Translations under genes and position numbers: made by a program
The notes under the pieces: model-generated
What the model saw: the letters and a program-made list of their open reading frames with translations, nothing else
Databases searched by the model: none
Told to the model about the DNA's origin: nothing
Shown: in pieces, positions 36,001-43,274 of the stretch
How positions within the stretch are numbered: the first letter of the stretch is position 1
Layout of the letters: each line of letters starts with the position of its first letter
Assembly: GCA_913054135.1 (NCBI GenBank)
Contig: CAJXJK010000004.1
Location: 1 to 64,000, forward strand
DNA length: 64,000 bases
Direction of reading: 5' to 3'
From: an uncultured Flavobacteriales bacterium
GTDB lineage: Bacteria; Bacteroidota; Bacteroidia; Flavobacteriales_D; Crocinitomicaceae

Positions 36001-38452
36001 TTACATCTGTAATTCCTGTTCCTGACCAAGTTCCTCCTGTTTCGGCAGCTGTTAAATTCACAGCTGCTGCATCTTCACAAAAAGGACCAGCTGCAGTAAT
36101 TGTTGCATCACATGTAGTGGTACAAGAAGGCAAAAGAGTGGGATCAGTAATAATTAGGGTTGAACCGACATTATCTGTGATTTGAATTGGCATTGATGGT
36201 GGAGTATTAGTTGTTCCGTTTGCAAAAAATTGCCAAGTTGGAACGTCAACTGCACATCCAGCAGGAAAATTACATCCAATGATACATGCCCCACAATCCT
36301 GAACTAGAACTTCTTCATCCCAAGAAAATGGTCCGGTACCGTTAGTTACTGTGATATCTCCATTAGTTTCAACACAAGCCTCAAGATTTGTACATGGACT
36401 AACTACAACTTCAATTTCATCTGACCCACACAATTGAGTGTAAGTAATCGTAAAGACACCAGAACCAGAAACTCCCGGATCAAATGTACCAGCAGTAGTA
36501 TTTGTAATTCCAGTACCTGAAAATGTTCCACCACCTGTTGTCGTGAATAGATTAAGTGCAGCATCTGTTTCACACAATGTATCTTGTGGACAAATACTCG
36601 CATCACAACAAACTAAAGCATATTGTGCACAGGCTGTTAAAGCAACTGATTGCATTCTTCCGTTTCGGTTAGCAGATCCATTATCTTGAATGGCACCAAC
36701 ACCAATTACTTCTCCGTTTGAGTTAACTGAAACATCATAGACAGAAAAATTCGTCATTACTTCAGCAACAAAATTCAGATTTTGATCAAATTTCACAATC
36801 CTGTCATCTGCACCTGCATAAACGTTTCCGCAATCATCAACAGCTAAACCACTGTTGTGAACTACTAAATCACCTAATACAGTATTACTGCTTCCGCCAG
36901 GAATTGGTGCTGAATTAATCAGTGCTCCAGTATTTAAGTTTCTTTGATGTATCTCATCACCTGCATGAGTATAGAAGAAGTTATCGTTGGCTACTAAAGC
37001 TTTTAAACCACCACCGTTTTGAGTAGCAGGTAAATAATTCTCACACTTATAACCTAAATGATGTCCATTGTCTACCTCGAAATAAGGAGCATCCGTTGGA
37101 CATGCACCAATATTTTGATTGATGGCTCCAACTTGATCGTGAGTTAAATAAATGTATTTAGCATTTTTAGAAGACGAAATTGAACGAACTTCAACTGGCG
37201 TAAAACCACCGCCTTGTTGACCTACAACTTGTGTATTCAGAACATTACCATTGGTAACATCCATATCATAAATTCTTGCTTCAAATGGCCCAAAAATTCC
37301 TGTTGCCCCTGTTCCACCTACGATTAATTTAGTTTTATCACAGTTGAAAGTAATCGACCAATATTCTGTAGAGAATCCACCACCATTTTGATGCCACACC
37401 ATTCCTCCAGCATTATTGACTCTTTCAATCTCAGGAGATGTTCCCGAAGTCACATATGTTGTACCGGCACCATCAGTTGCCATTGTTCCTAACCAAACTG
37501 AATTGGTATCCCAAGGTGTAACATATGTCCAAACTAGTGCACCGGCAGCTGTATACTTTCTCAATTCCATTGGTGTCTCTCCACCAATCGTGTAGATATT
37601 TCCAGCTCCATCTGTCTCTACTTCCCAAACTGCTGTTGAAGTTGTAAATGTTGGAGATACTACCCAAGGATCAATAATTACTTCTTTTGAATTATCATAG
37701 TTATCCAAGTCAAATGAAAGAATGTCATTTTCAAATTTAAATGCTGAATTTATTTCTGATTTAGAATCTTTTTCGAATGTATATGGTTTCTTTTCTAGAA
37801 TAGATGCTAATGAAGTTTCAATTTCAAATTCACCTTTATCATTCAATCCATAAGAAATAGCCTCACCTTGTGTATCTGTATGAGAAGAAGAATATTGCAG
37901 TTGTACTTGAGAAGGATCTGCACCAGGATGCAAAACAACTGAATACTTCACTCCCGCTTCAGGATGAATGATGTATTCAACATCAATGTTATCATATAGA
38001 TTCACATAAGTGATCTTTTGAAAACCAGAAATACCTGTTATGTTCTTAGTTTCTTTTCCGTTTCCTGTTCTATAAGCGTATGAATAATAATTCTCATTTC
38101 TATTTTCTGCCTTAATTTCAACATCATCATTAGCTCCAATCCAAGTTGCGTGAACTAATTCAGAAATGTTTACTCTTTTAGGAGCATTGTGATCTCCGTT
38201 TTTATATACAGGATTTTTAATGATTTTATCAAATCGATAAGTTAATCCTTCATTCGTAAAGAAGATATAAAATGGGTTTTCATTTACAGCATACTTAATC
38301 TCATTGTCTTGCCAATTTCGATTTTCAAACTGTCCTTTGTTTTCAATAAAGGCCCTGTTATTTGCTAGGTCAAATTCATTAGTTGAAATATCATTTTGGG
38401 CGATTAATGATGTTGAGACTAACAATGCGAGGATAAACTTAATTGCTTTCAT
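33077..38452 (-). CDS. Giant surface protein with six 155-residue repeats and a type B T9SS sorting domain
   Basis: 1,791 residues from the ATG at 38452. The upstream start at 38485 would lie before the -7 promoter element and precede the signal peptide, so it is rejected. After the signal (ending STSLIAQ), residues about 20-270 resemble the N-terminal domain of SBBP-type proteins (FIENKGQFENRNW), and a propeller-like region follows to about 600. Six repeats of about 155 residues then each start near ATITAAGPFCEGDAAVNL. The end (about 1700-1791: IYVPNVFTPN, IYDRWGELVF, CWDGT) is a gliding-motility-type C-terminal domain. It is a likely adhesin or matrix protein, paired with the PorP/SprF-like gene. 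Confidence 0.88.
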   Translation of the reverse strand: MKAIKFILALLVSTSLIAQNDISTNEFDLANNRAFIENKGQFENRNWQDNEIKYAVNENPFYIFFTNEGLTYRFDKIIKNPVYKNGDHNAPKRVNISELVHATWIGANDDVEIKAENRNENYYSYAYRTGNGKETKNITGISGFQKITYVNLYDNIDVEYIIHPEAGVKYSVVLHPGADPSQVQLQYSSSHTDTQGEAISYGLNDKGEFEIETSLASILEKKPYTFEKDSKSEINSAFKFENDILSFDLDNYDNSKEVIIDPWVVSPTFTTSTAVWEVETDGAGNIYTIGGETPMELRKYTAAGALVWTYVTPWDTNSVWLGTMATDGAGTTYVTSGTSPEIERVNNAGGMVWHQNGGGFSTEYWSITFNCDKTKLIVGGTGATGIFGPFEARIYDMDVTNGNVLNTQVVGQQGGGFTPVEVRSISSSKNAKYIYLTHDQVGAINQNIGACPTDAPYFEVDNGHHLGYKCENYLPATQNGGGLKALVANDNFFYTHAGDEIHQRNLNTGALINSAPIPGGSSNTVLGDLVVHNSGLAVDDCGNVYAGADDRIVKFDQNLNFVAEVMTNFSVYDVSVNSNGEVIGVGAIQDNGSANRNGRMQSVALTACAQYALVCCDASICPQDTLCETDAALNLFTTTGGGTFSGTGITNTTAGTFDPGVSGSGVFTITYTQLCGSDEIEVVVSPCTNLEACVETNGDITVTNGTGPFSWDEEVLVQDCGACIIGCNFPAGCAVDVPTWQFFANGTTNTPPSMPIQITDNVGSTLIITDPTLLPSCTTTCDATITAAGPFCEDAAAVNLTAAETGGTWSGTGITDVNAGTFDPGTAGPGVHTVTYTLVCGDSDTEDITVTALDNAAFTYPSASYCLTDVDPTPTIIGLAGGTFTIDNGGSINAGSGVIDLDASGTGSYNITYTTNGTCPNTSLFAVTITASADATITAAGPFCLGDAAVNLTAADAGGVWAGTGITDVNAGTFDPTVAGAGITNITYTIAGGCGDTDNINITVNAGDDSTFTYPSGSYCLTDADPTPTITGLAGGVFAIDNGGSIDAGTGVIDISASGAGTYNITYTTNGPCPTIATVQVIITAGADATITAAGPFCEGDAAVNLVAVDGGGVWAGTGITDVNAGTFDPGTAGAGVHNITYTISGGCGDTDNIDITVNASDDSTFAYTAGSYCLTDPNPIPTISGLAGGTFAIDGGATINPATGEIDITASGAGTYNITYTTNGPCSTIATESVVLTTGADATITAAGPFCEGDAAVNLVAVDGGGVWAGTGITDVNAGTFNPATAGAGVHNITYTISGGCGDTDNIDITVDAVDDATFSYSAALYCLTDPNPSATITGLAGGTFTIDNGGSINATTGEVDITASGAGTFNITYTTNGACPTFTTVQLVLTSGADATITAAGPFCENDPAVNLSAVDAGGTWTGTGITDGTLGTFNPVTAGAGTHTITYTIGGGCGATDNIDIVVNAADDASFSYAATTYCTLDVDPLPTVTGTAGGTFTINGGGTINATTGELDLDLTGEGTFTVTYTTNGPCPATATFDITISSGGGASITPAGPYCEPDVNDFFTASVPGGTWSGAGIVDQATGEFDPGTAGVGTHTITYTTAGNCGTSVTMDVVVNAVPTTDIDGPYWINWGENIQMNATGGTTYNWTPDEYLSCSDCPDPVASPVESTEYCVIAIDNGCLDTACVQVLVNLDCGDIYVPNVFTPNSGDENAFECVMGGCLTQVHMRIYDRWGELVFETYDKNECWDGTHMRNGKPMSTAVFVYILTATKVGGEEVEMNGNITLVR
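33600..36130. repeat. Tandem repeat of about 460 bp within the adhesin gene
   Basis: The repeat anchor (Ala-Gly-Pro-Phe-Cys coding) recurs near 36088, 35629, 35164, 34704, 34243 and 33780, at intervals of 459, 465, 460, 461 and 463 bases. The two inner copies near 35164 and 34704 are almost identical at protein level, which suggests recent duplication or gene conversion. Such tracts vary in copy number and are easily misassembled. Confidence 0.85.
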
Positions 38453-38472
38453 AGGTATAGATCTTGGTGAAG

Positions 38473-38480
38473 CAAAGTTA
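38473..38480 (-). promoter_or_regulatory. -7 promoter element of the adhesin gene
   Basis: On the minus strand TAACTTTG fits TAnnTTTG, 20 bases before the ATG at 38452. It supports that start over the one at 38485, which lies upstream of this element. Confidence 0.55.
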
Positions 38481-38503
38481 TGCAAGCATATGACCGCTAA
38501 AAA

Positions 38504-38518
38504 GAGGGGTTCCCCCTC
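38504..38518 (-). terminator. GC-rich hairpin upstream of the adhesin promoter
   Basis: GAGGGG and CCCCTC form a perfect 6-bp stem with a three-base loop. On the minus strand it is followed by TTTTTA. It lies just upstream of the -7 element, so it probably blocks read-through from the paaG-paaH side and is not an attenuator. Confidence 0.5.
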
Positions 38519-38600
38519 AAACGTTTAGACCGTTTTTTATTTAACAAAAATAGATGAGACTGTTAAGTGAAATTTAAAGTCACAGAATTGGAACAAAAAA

Positions 38601-38630
38601 AAGCCTGACGCTCCTTTGGGCATCAGGCTT
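38601..38630 (-). terminator. Terminator of the paaG-paaH unit
   Basis: AAGCCTGA and TCAGGCTT form a perfect 8-bp outer stem; on the minus strand an eight-base or longer T run follows. It lies 24 bases after the paaH stop. Confidence 0.8.
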
Positions 38631-38653
38631 GTAAATTTTATATTAATTCTAAT

Positions 38654-39811
38654 CTAAAAAAAAGTCTTTCCTTCTCTTACCATTCTTCGTAATAAAACTG
38701 AAGGTCGGTATCTATCTTCACCATATTCTTGATGTAAATGATCTAAATGCATCAATACATTATCTAATCCTAACTCATTAGCCCAGCTTAAGAGACCTTT
38801 AGGGTAGTTAACCCCTTTTGTCATTGCTAAATCAACATCCTCTGGAGAAGCAATATTCAAAAAGACAGCATCTACCGCTTCATTAATCAACATCACGAGA
38901 ATTCGATTTAGAATCTCTTTTCCTTGCTCCTCATTCTTGTTAGCTTCTGGCATTTCAGCTCCTTCGGCATAACTATAGTATCCTCTACCTGACTTTCTAC
39001 CATACCATCCAGCTTCTGAATGTCTCTTTTGAGTGAAAGACGGCTTATATCTTGGGTCATAATAAAAGGCAGCAAAAACAGTTTCAGTCACCGTATAATT
39101 AATGTCGTTTCCAATGTAATCCATTAGCGTAAATGGCCCCATTCTAAATCCTCCAAGTTCAGTCATGGCCCAATCGATGGTAGCGAAATCAGCTACTCCT
39201 TCTTCATAAATTTTAAGCGCTTCACCATAGAATGGACGAGCAACTCTATTTACAATAAAGCCAGGCGTATCTTTCGCTAAAACTGTTACTTTTTTCCAAG
39301 AATCAACTAAATCTCTAGAAGTTTTAGTTGTTGCAGCTGAAGTTTGAACAGCAGGAATAATTTCAACCAATGGCATTAATGGCGCAGGATTAAAAAAGTG
39401 GACCCCGATAACTCTTTCAGAATTCTCAACCGCCGCAGCTATTGACGCAACAGACAAAGAAGATGTATTTGTCGCCAAAATACAATCGTCACCAACTATA
39501 TTCTCTAGCGTTTTAAATACTTTTTTCTTGATATCAAGGTTTTCAATAATCGCTTCAATCACCATACCTGAGCCAGCAAAATCAGCCATATCTGTAGAAT
39601 AAGAAATTCTATTTTGAATTCCGTCAGCAACATCTTGTCCAAACTTTCCTTTCTCTACCAAACGAGCCATAATCTTGGCCAATTTGGCTTTCGCCTTATC
39701 TAAAGCTTCTTGGTTAGTATCTGCTAAAACAACTTCGTGTCCTGATTGAGAAGCAACCTGAGCAATTCCTGAGCCCATTGAACCTGCTCCTAATATTCCT
39801 ACTTTAATCAT
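38654..39811 (-). CDS. paaH: 3-hydroxyacyl-CoA dehydrogenase (PaaH-like)
   Basis: 385 residues. An N-terminal Rossmann domain (GAGSMGSGIAQVAS) binds NAD, and a substrate motif HFFNPAPLMPLVE lies at about residue 138. The first C-terminal helical domain has TPGFIVNRVARPFYGEA. A second, smaller helical repeat at about 290-385 completes the fold. The order and motifs fit PaaH, 3-hydroxyadipyl-CoA dehydrogenase of phenylacetate breakdown, and the neighbour resembles PaaG. The ring-opening genes paaABCDE are not in the window, so a general beta-oxidation role remains possible. It starts five bases after the paaG-like gene ends. Confidence 0.82.
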   Translation of the reverse strand: MIKVGILGAGSMGSGIAQVASQSGHEVVLADTNQEALDKAKAKLAKIMARLVEKGKFGQDVADGIQNRISYSTDMADFAGSGMVIEAIIENLDIKKKVFKTLENIVGDDCILATNTSSLSVASIAAAVENSERVIGVHFFNPAPLMPLVEIIPAVQTSAATTKTSRDLVDSWKKVTVLAKDTPGFIVNRVARPFYGEALKIYEEGVADFATIDWAMTELGGFRMGPFTLMDYIGNDINYTVTETVFAAFYYDPRYKPSFTQKRHSEAGWYGRKSGRGYYSYAEGAEMPEANKNEEQGKEILNRILVMLINEAVDAVFLNIASPEDVDLAMTKGVNYPKGLLSWANELGLDNVLMHLDHLHQEYGEDRYRPSVLLRRMVREGKTFF

Positions 39812-39815
39812 ATTA

Positions 39816-40592
39816 TTATTTCCCTTTAAATTCTGGTTTTCTCTTTTCTAAAAATGAAGCAACACCTTCATTGTAATCATGCGTTCCGCCTGCTATAGTC
39901 TGTAATTCCTCTTCAACCTTCAACTGAGTTGTTAAGTCTGAAATCATTGACAGATTGAGCGCACGTTTTGTAAGCCCAATACCTTTAGTAGGCATATTAG
40001 AAAGCTTTGTTGCAATTTTCATTGATTCTTCAGAGAACGTATCATCTGAAAATGATTTGTAAATCATTCCCATTTGCTCAGCATCTTTTGCTACAACTTT
40101 ATCACCTAACATCATTAAGGCAGCAGCTCTTTGCATCCCTACTAATCTGGGTAAAGTGAATGTTCCTCCTGAATCGGGTATCAAACCAATTTTAGAAAAG
40201 GCTTGAATAAAACTTGACGATTCAGTGGCCACGCATATGTCACAAGCTAATGCAATGTTTGCACCTGCTCCTGCCGCTACGCCATTTACTGCACCAATTA
40301 TTGGCTTTTCAATATTTCTAATTCTTTCAATTATTGGATTGTAATGATCCTTTACAATTGAGGTCAACTCAGGTCCGTTAGGGTCAGTTACTTCTTGTAA
40401 ATCTTGTCCGGCACAAAAGGCTTTTCCTTCTCCAATAATATAGATTGCTCTCACATCATCATTTTCTTCACACTCATCTAATCGTGATTGCATTTCTAAT
40501 GCCATCTCTTTATTGAAACTATTAAAAACTGCTGGTCGGTTTAATTTGATTACCGCTACTTTTCCTTGTATTTCGAATTGAATTGAACTCAT
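39816..40592 (-). CDS. paaG: Enoyl-CoA hydratase/isomerase family protein (PaaG-like)
   Basis: 258 residues of the crotonase fold. The oxyanion-hole segments are FCAGQDLQEV and GVAAGAGANIALACD. Its HYNPIIERIRNIEKPIIGAVNG, SFIQAFSKIGLIPDSGGT and DYNEGVASFLEKRKPEFKGK stretches are close to those I recall for PaaG, which isomerises the ring-epoxide of phenylacetyl-CoA. The catalytic Asp of PaaG would be in IPDSGGT. It is the first gene of a two-gene unit with the PaaH-like enzyme. Confidence 0.82.
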   Translation of the reverse strand: MSSIQFEIQGKVAVIKLNRPAVFNSFNKEMALEMQSRLDECEENDDVRAIYIIGEGKAFCAGQDLQEVTDPNGPELTSIVKDHYNPIIERIRNIEKPIIGAVNGVAAGAGANIALACDICVATESSSFIQAFSKIGLIPDSGGTFTLPRLVGMQRAAALMMLGDKVVAKDAEQMGMIYKSFSDDTFSEESMKIATKLSNMPTKGIGLTKRALNLSMISDLTTQLKVEEELQTIAGGTHDYNEGVASFLEKRKPEFKGK

Positions 40593-40684
40593 GAAATTAA
40601 TTTTGGTTAAAAATAGTAGTTCTAAAATGAATGCTGGAAAATTAATTCTTAGTTTTATTCACAATAGCTTAAATCCAAGATAAA

Positions 40685-41443
40685 ATGAAACGAATAGCCC
40701 TTATAACTGGAGCGACTGCAGGCTTTGGAAAAGCAACTGCAGAACTCTTTGCCGAAAACGGACATGACATTATTATAACCGGAAGAAGAAACGACCGTCT
40801 TCAATCATTAAAAAAGCGACTTCAGGTTGAATGGGGAATTAAAGTAAATACACTTTGTTTTGACGTTCGACATGAAGCTGAAGTAAAGTCGGCGATAAGC
40901 GGACTTTCTGAAGAATGGAAAAATATCGGAATCTTAGTAAATAATGCAGGTTTAGCTAGTGGCTTAGATCCGATTCAAAATGGAAATTCAGAAGATTGGG
41001 ACAAAATGATTGACACAAATGTGAAAGGTCTTTTATATGTTTCTCAAGCAATCATTCCTGGAATGATAGAAAGAAAAAGTGGCCATATCATCAATATTGG
41101 ATCAACCGCTGGAAAAGAAGTTTATCCAAATGGAAATGTATACTGCGCTTCTAAGCATGCTGTTGATGCCATTTCAAAAGGAATGAGATTAGACCTATTG
41201 CCTCATGGAATCAAGGTAACTCAAATTTCACCTGGAGCCGCAGACACAGAATTCTCAACTGTTCGTTTTCATGGAGATAAGGCAAAAGCTGATGCAGCTT
41301 ACAATGGCTATGAACCTATGACTGCAGAAGATATTGCTGGATTAATCTATTACAGTACTACCTTACCAAGGCATCTTTGCATTAATGATTTAGTTGTCAC
41401 TTCTTTGGCTCAAGCAAATAGTTATGTCATCCACAGAACTTAA
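40685..41443 (+). CDS. Short-chain dehydrogenase/reductase (YdfG-like)
   Basis: 252 residues. Rossmann motif TGATAGFGKATAE, the NNAG motif (LVNNAGLASG), the catalytic Ser in INIGSTAGKEVYPNG and Tyr-x3-Lys in YCASKHA identify a classical SDR. Overall form (AlaGlyLeu after NNAG, and LDLLPHGIKVTQISPGAADTEF) resembles the YdfG group that acts on serine, 3-hydroxy acids or similar small substrates with NADP. Exact substrate is unknown. Its last 20 bases overlap the ogt gene start. Confidence 0.9.
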   Translation: MKRIALITGATAGFGKATAELFAENGHDIIITGRRNDRLQSLKKRLQVEWGIKVNTLCFDVRHEAEVKSAISGLSEEWKNIGILVNNAGLASGLDPIQNGNSEDWDKMIDTNVKGLLYVSQAIIPGMIERKSGHIINIGSTAGKEVYPNGNVYCASKHAVDAISKGMRLDLLPHGIKVTQISPGAADTEFSTVRFHGDKAKADAAYNGYEPMTAEDIAGLIYYSTTLPRHLCINDLVVTSLAQANSYVIHRT

Positions 41444-41918
41444 GCACGACTTTGAAACTCCGTTTGGATTAATGAGGGCAACAGTTTTATCTGGTGCCTT
41501 GAAGGCTTTTACCTTCTCAAAGGATGAGAAAAAGGAAAATGACGAGCATGAGACATTCAATAAGTTGGGTGCAGAGCTTGCTGCTTATTTCAAAGGAGAT
41601 CTCCAAAAATGGACGATACCTCTTGCACCTGAAGGCACTGAATTTCAACAAAAAGTTTGGAAACTATTGCAAGAAGTAAAAATCGGATCAACTCTGAGTT
41701 ATTTGGAATTATCAAAACTTTATGGTGATGAAAAGGCCATAAGAGCAGTTGCTACCGCCAATGGAGTAAACCCAATTTGTATTTTGATTCCATGTCATAG
41801 AATTATTGGTTCAGATGACAGTTTAACCGGCTATGCATGGGGGATTGAAATGAAGAAAGAATTACTACAATTAGAGCAAAAATTCACAACAAAGGTGGAT
41901 CTGTTCTCAGATCTCTAA
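41424..41918 (+). CDS. ogt: Methylated-DNA-protein cysteine methyltransferase
   Basis: 164 residues from the ATG at 41424, the first Met after which the protein aligns with the family; an upstream start at 41394 lies deep in the SDR gene. It repairs O6-alkylguanine by moving the alkyl group to its own Cys in LIPCHRIIGS (Cys at about residue 129). Further motifs: TEFQQKVWKLLQEV, the helix-turn-helix YLELSKLYGDEKAIRAVATANG, and the closing GYAWGIEMKKELLQLE. It overlaps the SDR gene by 20 bases. Confidence 0.92.
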   Translation: MSSTELKHDFETPFGLMRATVLSGALKAFTFSKDEKKENDEHETFNKLGAELAAYFKGDLQKWTIPLAPEGTEFQQKVWKLLQEVKIGSTLSYLELSKLYGDEKAIRAVATANGVNPICILIPCHRIIGSDDSLTGYAWGIEMKKELLQLEQKFTTKVDLFSDL

Positions 41919-41986
41919 ATGTTAAAAACGAGAATTAGTTGTGCCGCAAGTTCGTTTTTCATATTTTTACGATTCAATCAAGCCTT

Positions 41987-42682
41987 ATGAAAGCTATCGT
42001 ATTAATTTTCAGCCTCTTATTTTTGACTGCCGGATTTTCTCAATCAGAAAAATTTGAAGGAAAAGTTACTTTCACATTTAAATATGAGGGAGCAGATATG
42101 TCTGCATATGATGCTTATCTTCAAAAAAGTACCACTTACTTCTTCAAGGGAAAAGATGTAAGGTTTGAAATGCAGGGAGGAATGGCCTCTTTGATGGGTT
42201 CAATTCTAATGGATGGAGACGAGAGAATTGCCTATACCATTAATGATTTGCAAAAGACTGCTTTCATTATGGACAGAGATACTGCAGACAATCAAACAGT
42301 AGAAGCTGACCCTAATATTGAAATTACAGCAACAACGATTACTGAGGTTATATTGGGTTATACCTGTAAAAAGTATCAAGTGAAGGACAAAGCTGAGGGC
42401 ACAACAATGTTCGTATGGCTGACTACAGAATTAGACTTAATAAACCCTGAAACATTTGGCGGAGCTTCGGCAGGACTTTTCTTTCCGGGCACTCAAGGAG
42501 TGATGTTGCAAATGGAATCAACAATGCCAATGGGTAACGGAGAATTCGTGACTGCAACTCAAACTGCAACTGAAATTCTTCAAACTCCTCAAGACGCTAG
42601 CTTATTTGAAATTCCTGCAGGATATGAAATCAAAGAATTTGATCCTGCTTCAATGTTAGGTGGAGGAATGGGAGGATATTAG
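41987..42682 (+). CDS. Secreted DUF4412-like protein
   Basis: 231 residues from the ATG at 41987, which gives a proper signal peptide (MKAIVLIFSLLFLTAGFSQ). The mature part starts FEGKVTFTFKYEG, as in DUF4412 proteins, with the central TITEVILGYTCKKYQVKDK and a Gly/Met-rich end. It is probably a periplasmic or outer-membrane-associated LolA-like fold. Function is unknown. The next gene starts seven bases after its stop. Confidence 0.75.
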   Translation: MKAIVLIFSLLFLTAGFSQSEKFEGKVTFTFKYEGADMSAYDAYLQKSTTYFFKGKDVRFEMQGGMASLMGSILMDGDERIAYTINDLQKTAFIMDRDTADNQTVEADPNIEITATTITEVILGYTCKKYQVKDKAEGTTMFVWLTTELDLINPETFGGASAGLFFPGTQGVMLQMESTMPMGNGEFVTATQTATEILQTPQDASLFEIPAGYEIKEFDPASMLGGGMGGY

Positions 42683-42689
42683 TCCTAAG

Positions 42690-43274
42690 ATGCCATTCAA
42701 GTTTCTTTTAATTATTACCTTATTTTCTTTTGATAGCATTGCCCAAAGCAATGCTAACACACCATTTGGATTTGATAAGCTTCACATTGAGATGTCGACT
42801 ACTGAGCTGGTTGCTGAAATGGGTGAACCCAAAGAAATTAGATCATTCGAAGATGAAAAAAAGGTTTGGACAGATGGCGACTTTGATTTGAGTAAGGCTG
42901 TTGTCTTTTTAATAGGCTTTGACAAAGTGTACATTTTTGACTATCACAATAAGTATTGCCTATGGAAAGCTTATGTCAAGGGAGATAAAGTTGTCTACAT
43001 GAATTTGACAAGCACCTTCCAATTAGATAAGTACAAAGAGAACATGACCGTTAATGGCAAAATCAAGTTTGGTGATTCAGTTGAAGAAGTGGTTTCATTA
43101 ATGGGTAAAAACTTCTTCCCAGACCGAGGCTTTGGTTACACGGATTACCTCTACAACGATCTGGGAATCAGATTTACTTTTCTCCAAAATAAAATGACGC
43201 ATGTCTACTTTTATCGGAGGCTGACCTCAAAAGCCAGCTTGTATCGTTTAATTAAACACTACCCTAAAGACTAG
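42690..43274 (+). CDS. Secreted protein of unknown function
   Basis: 194 residues from the ATG at 42690. The upstream start at 42660 would lie within the previous gene and precede the signal peptide (PFKFLLIITLFSFDSIAQ). The mature protein has two similar segments, MSTTELVAEMGEPKEIRSF and DSVEEVVSLMGKNFFPDRG, which resemble the repeated SmpA/BamE-like motif in which a short helix and a Gly-x-Pro turn recur. That likeness is tentative. It converges with the VWA gene and overlaps it by four bases at the stop. Confidence 0.65.
   Translation: MPFKFLLIITLFSFDSIAQSNANTPFGFDKLHIEMSTTELVAEMGEPKEIRSFEDEKKVWTDGDFDLSKAVVFLIGFDKVYIFDYHNKYCLWKAYVKGDKVVYMNLTSTFQLDKYKENMTVNGKIKFGDSVEEVVSLMGKNFFPDRGFGYTDYLYNDLGIRFTFLQNKMTHVYFYRRLTSKASLYRLIKHYPKD

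Noticed and set aside
34107-36185. Plus-strand ORFs rich in Pro, Val and Ala inside the adhesin gene (34107-34292, 34575-34793, 35496-35876, 35949-36185)
   Set aside because: They are antisense shadows of the tandem repeats and recur with the repeat period.
38504-38518. Attenuator in the adhesin leader
   Set aside because: The hairpin lies upstream of the TAACTTTG -7 element, so it would not be in the adhesin transcript; it fits better as a read-through block.
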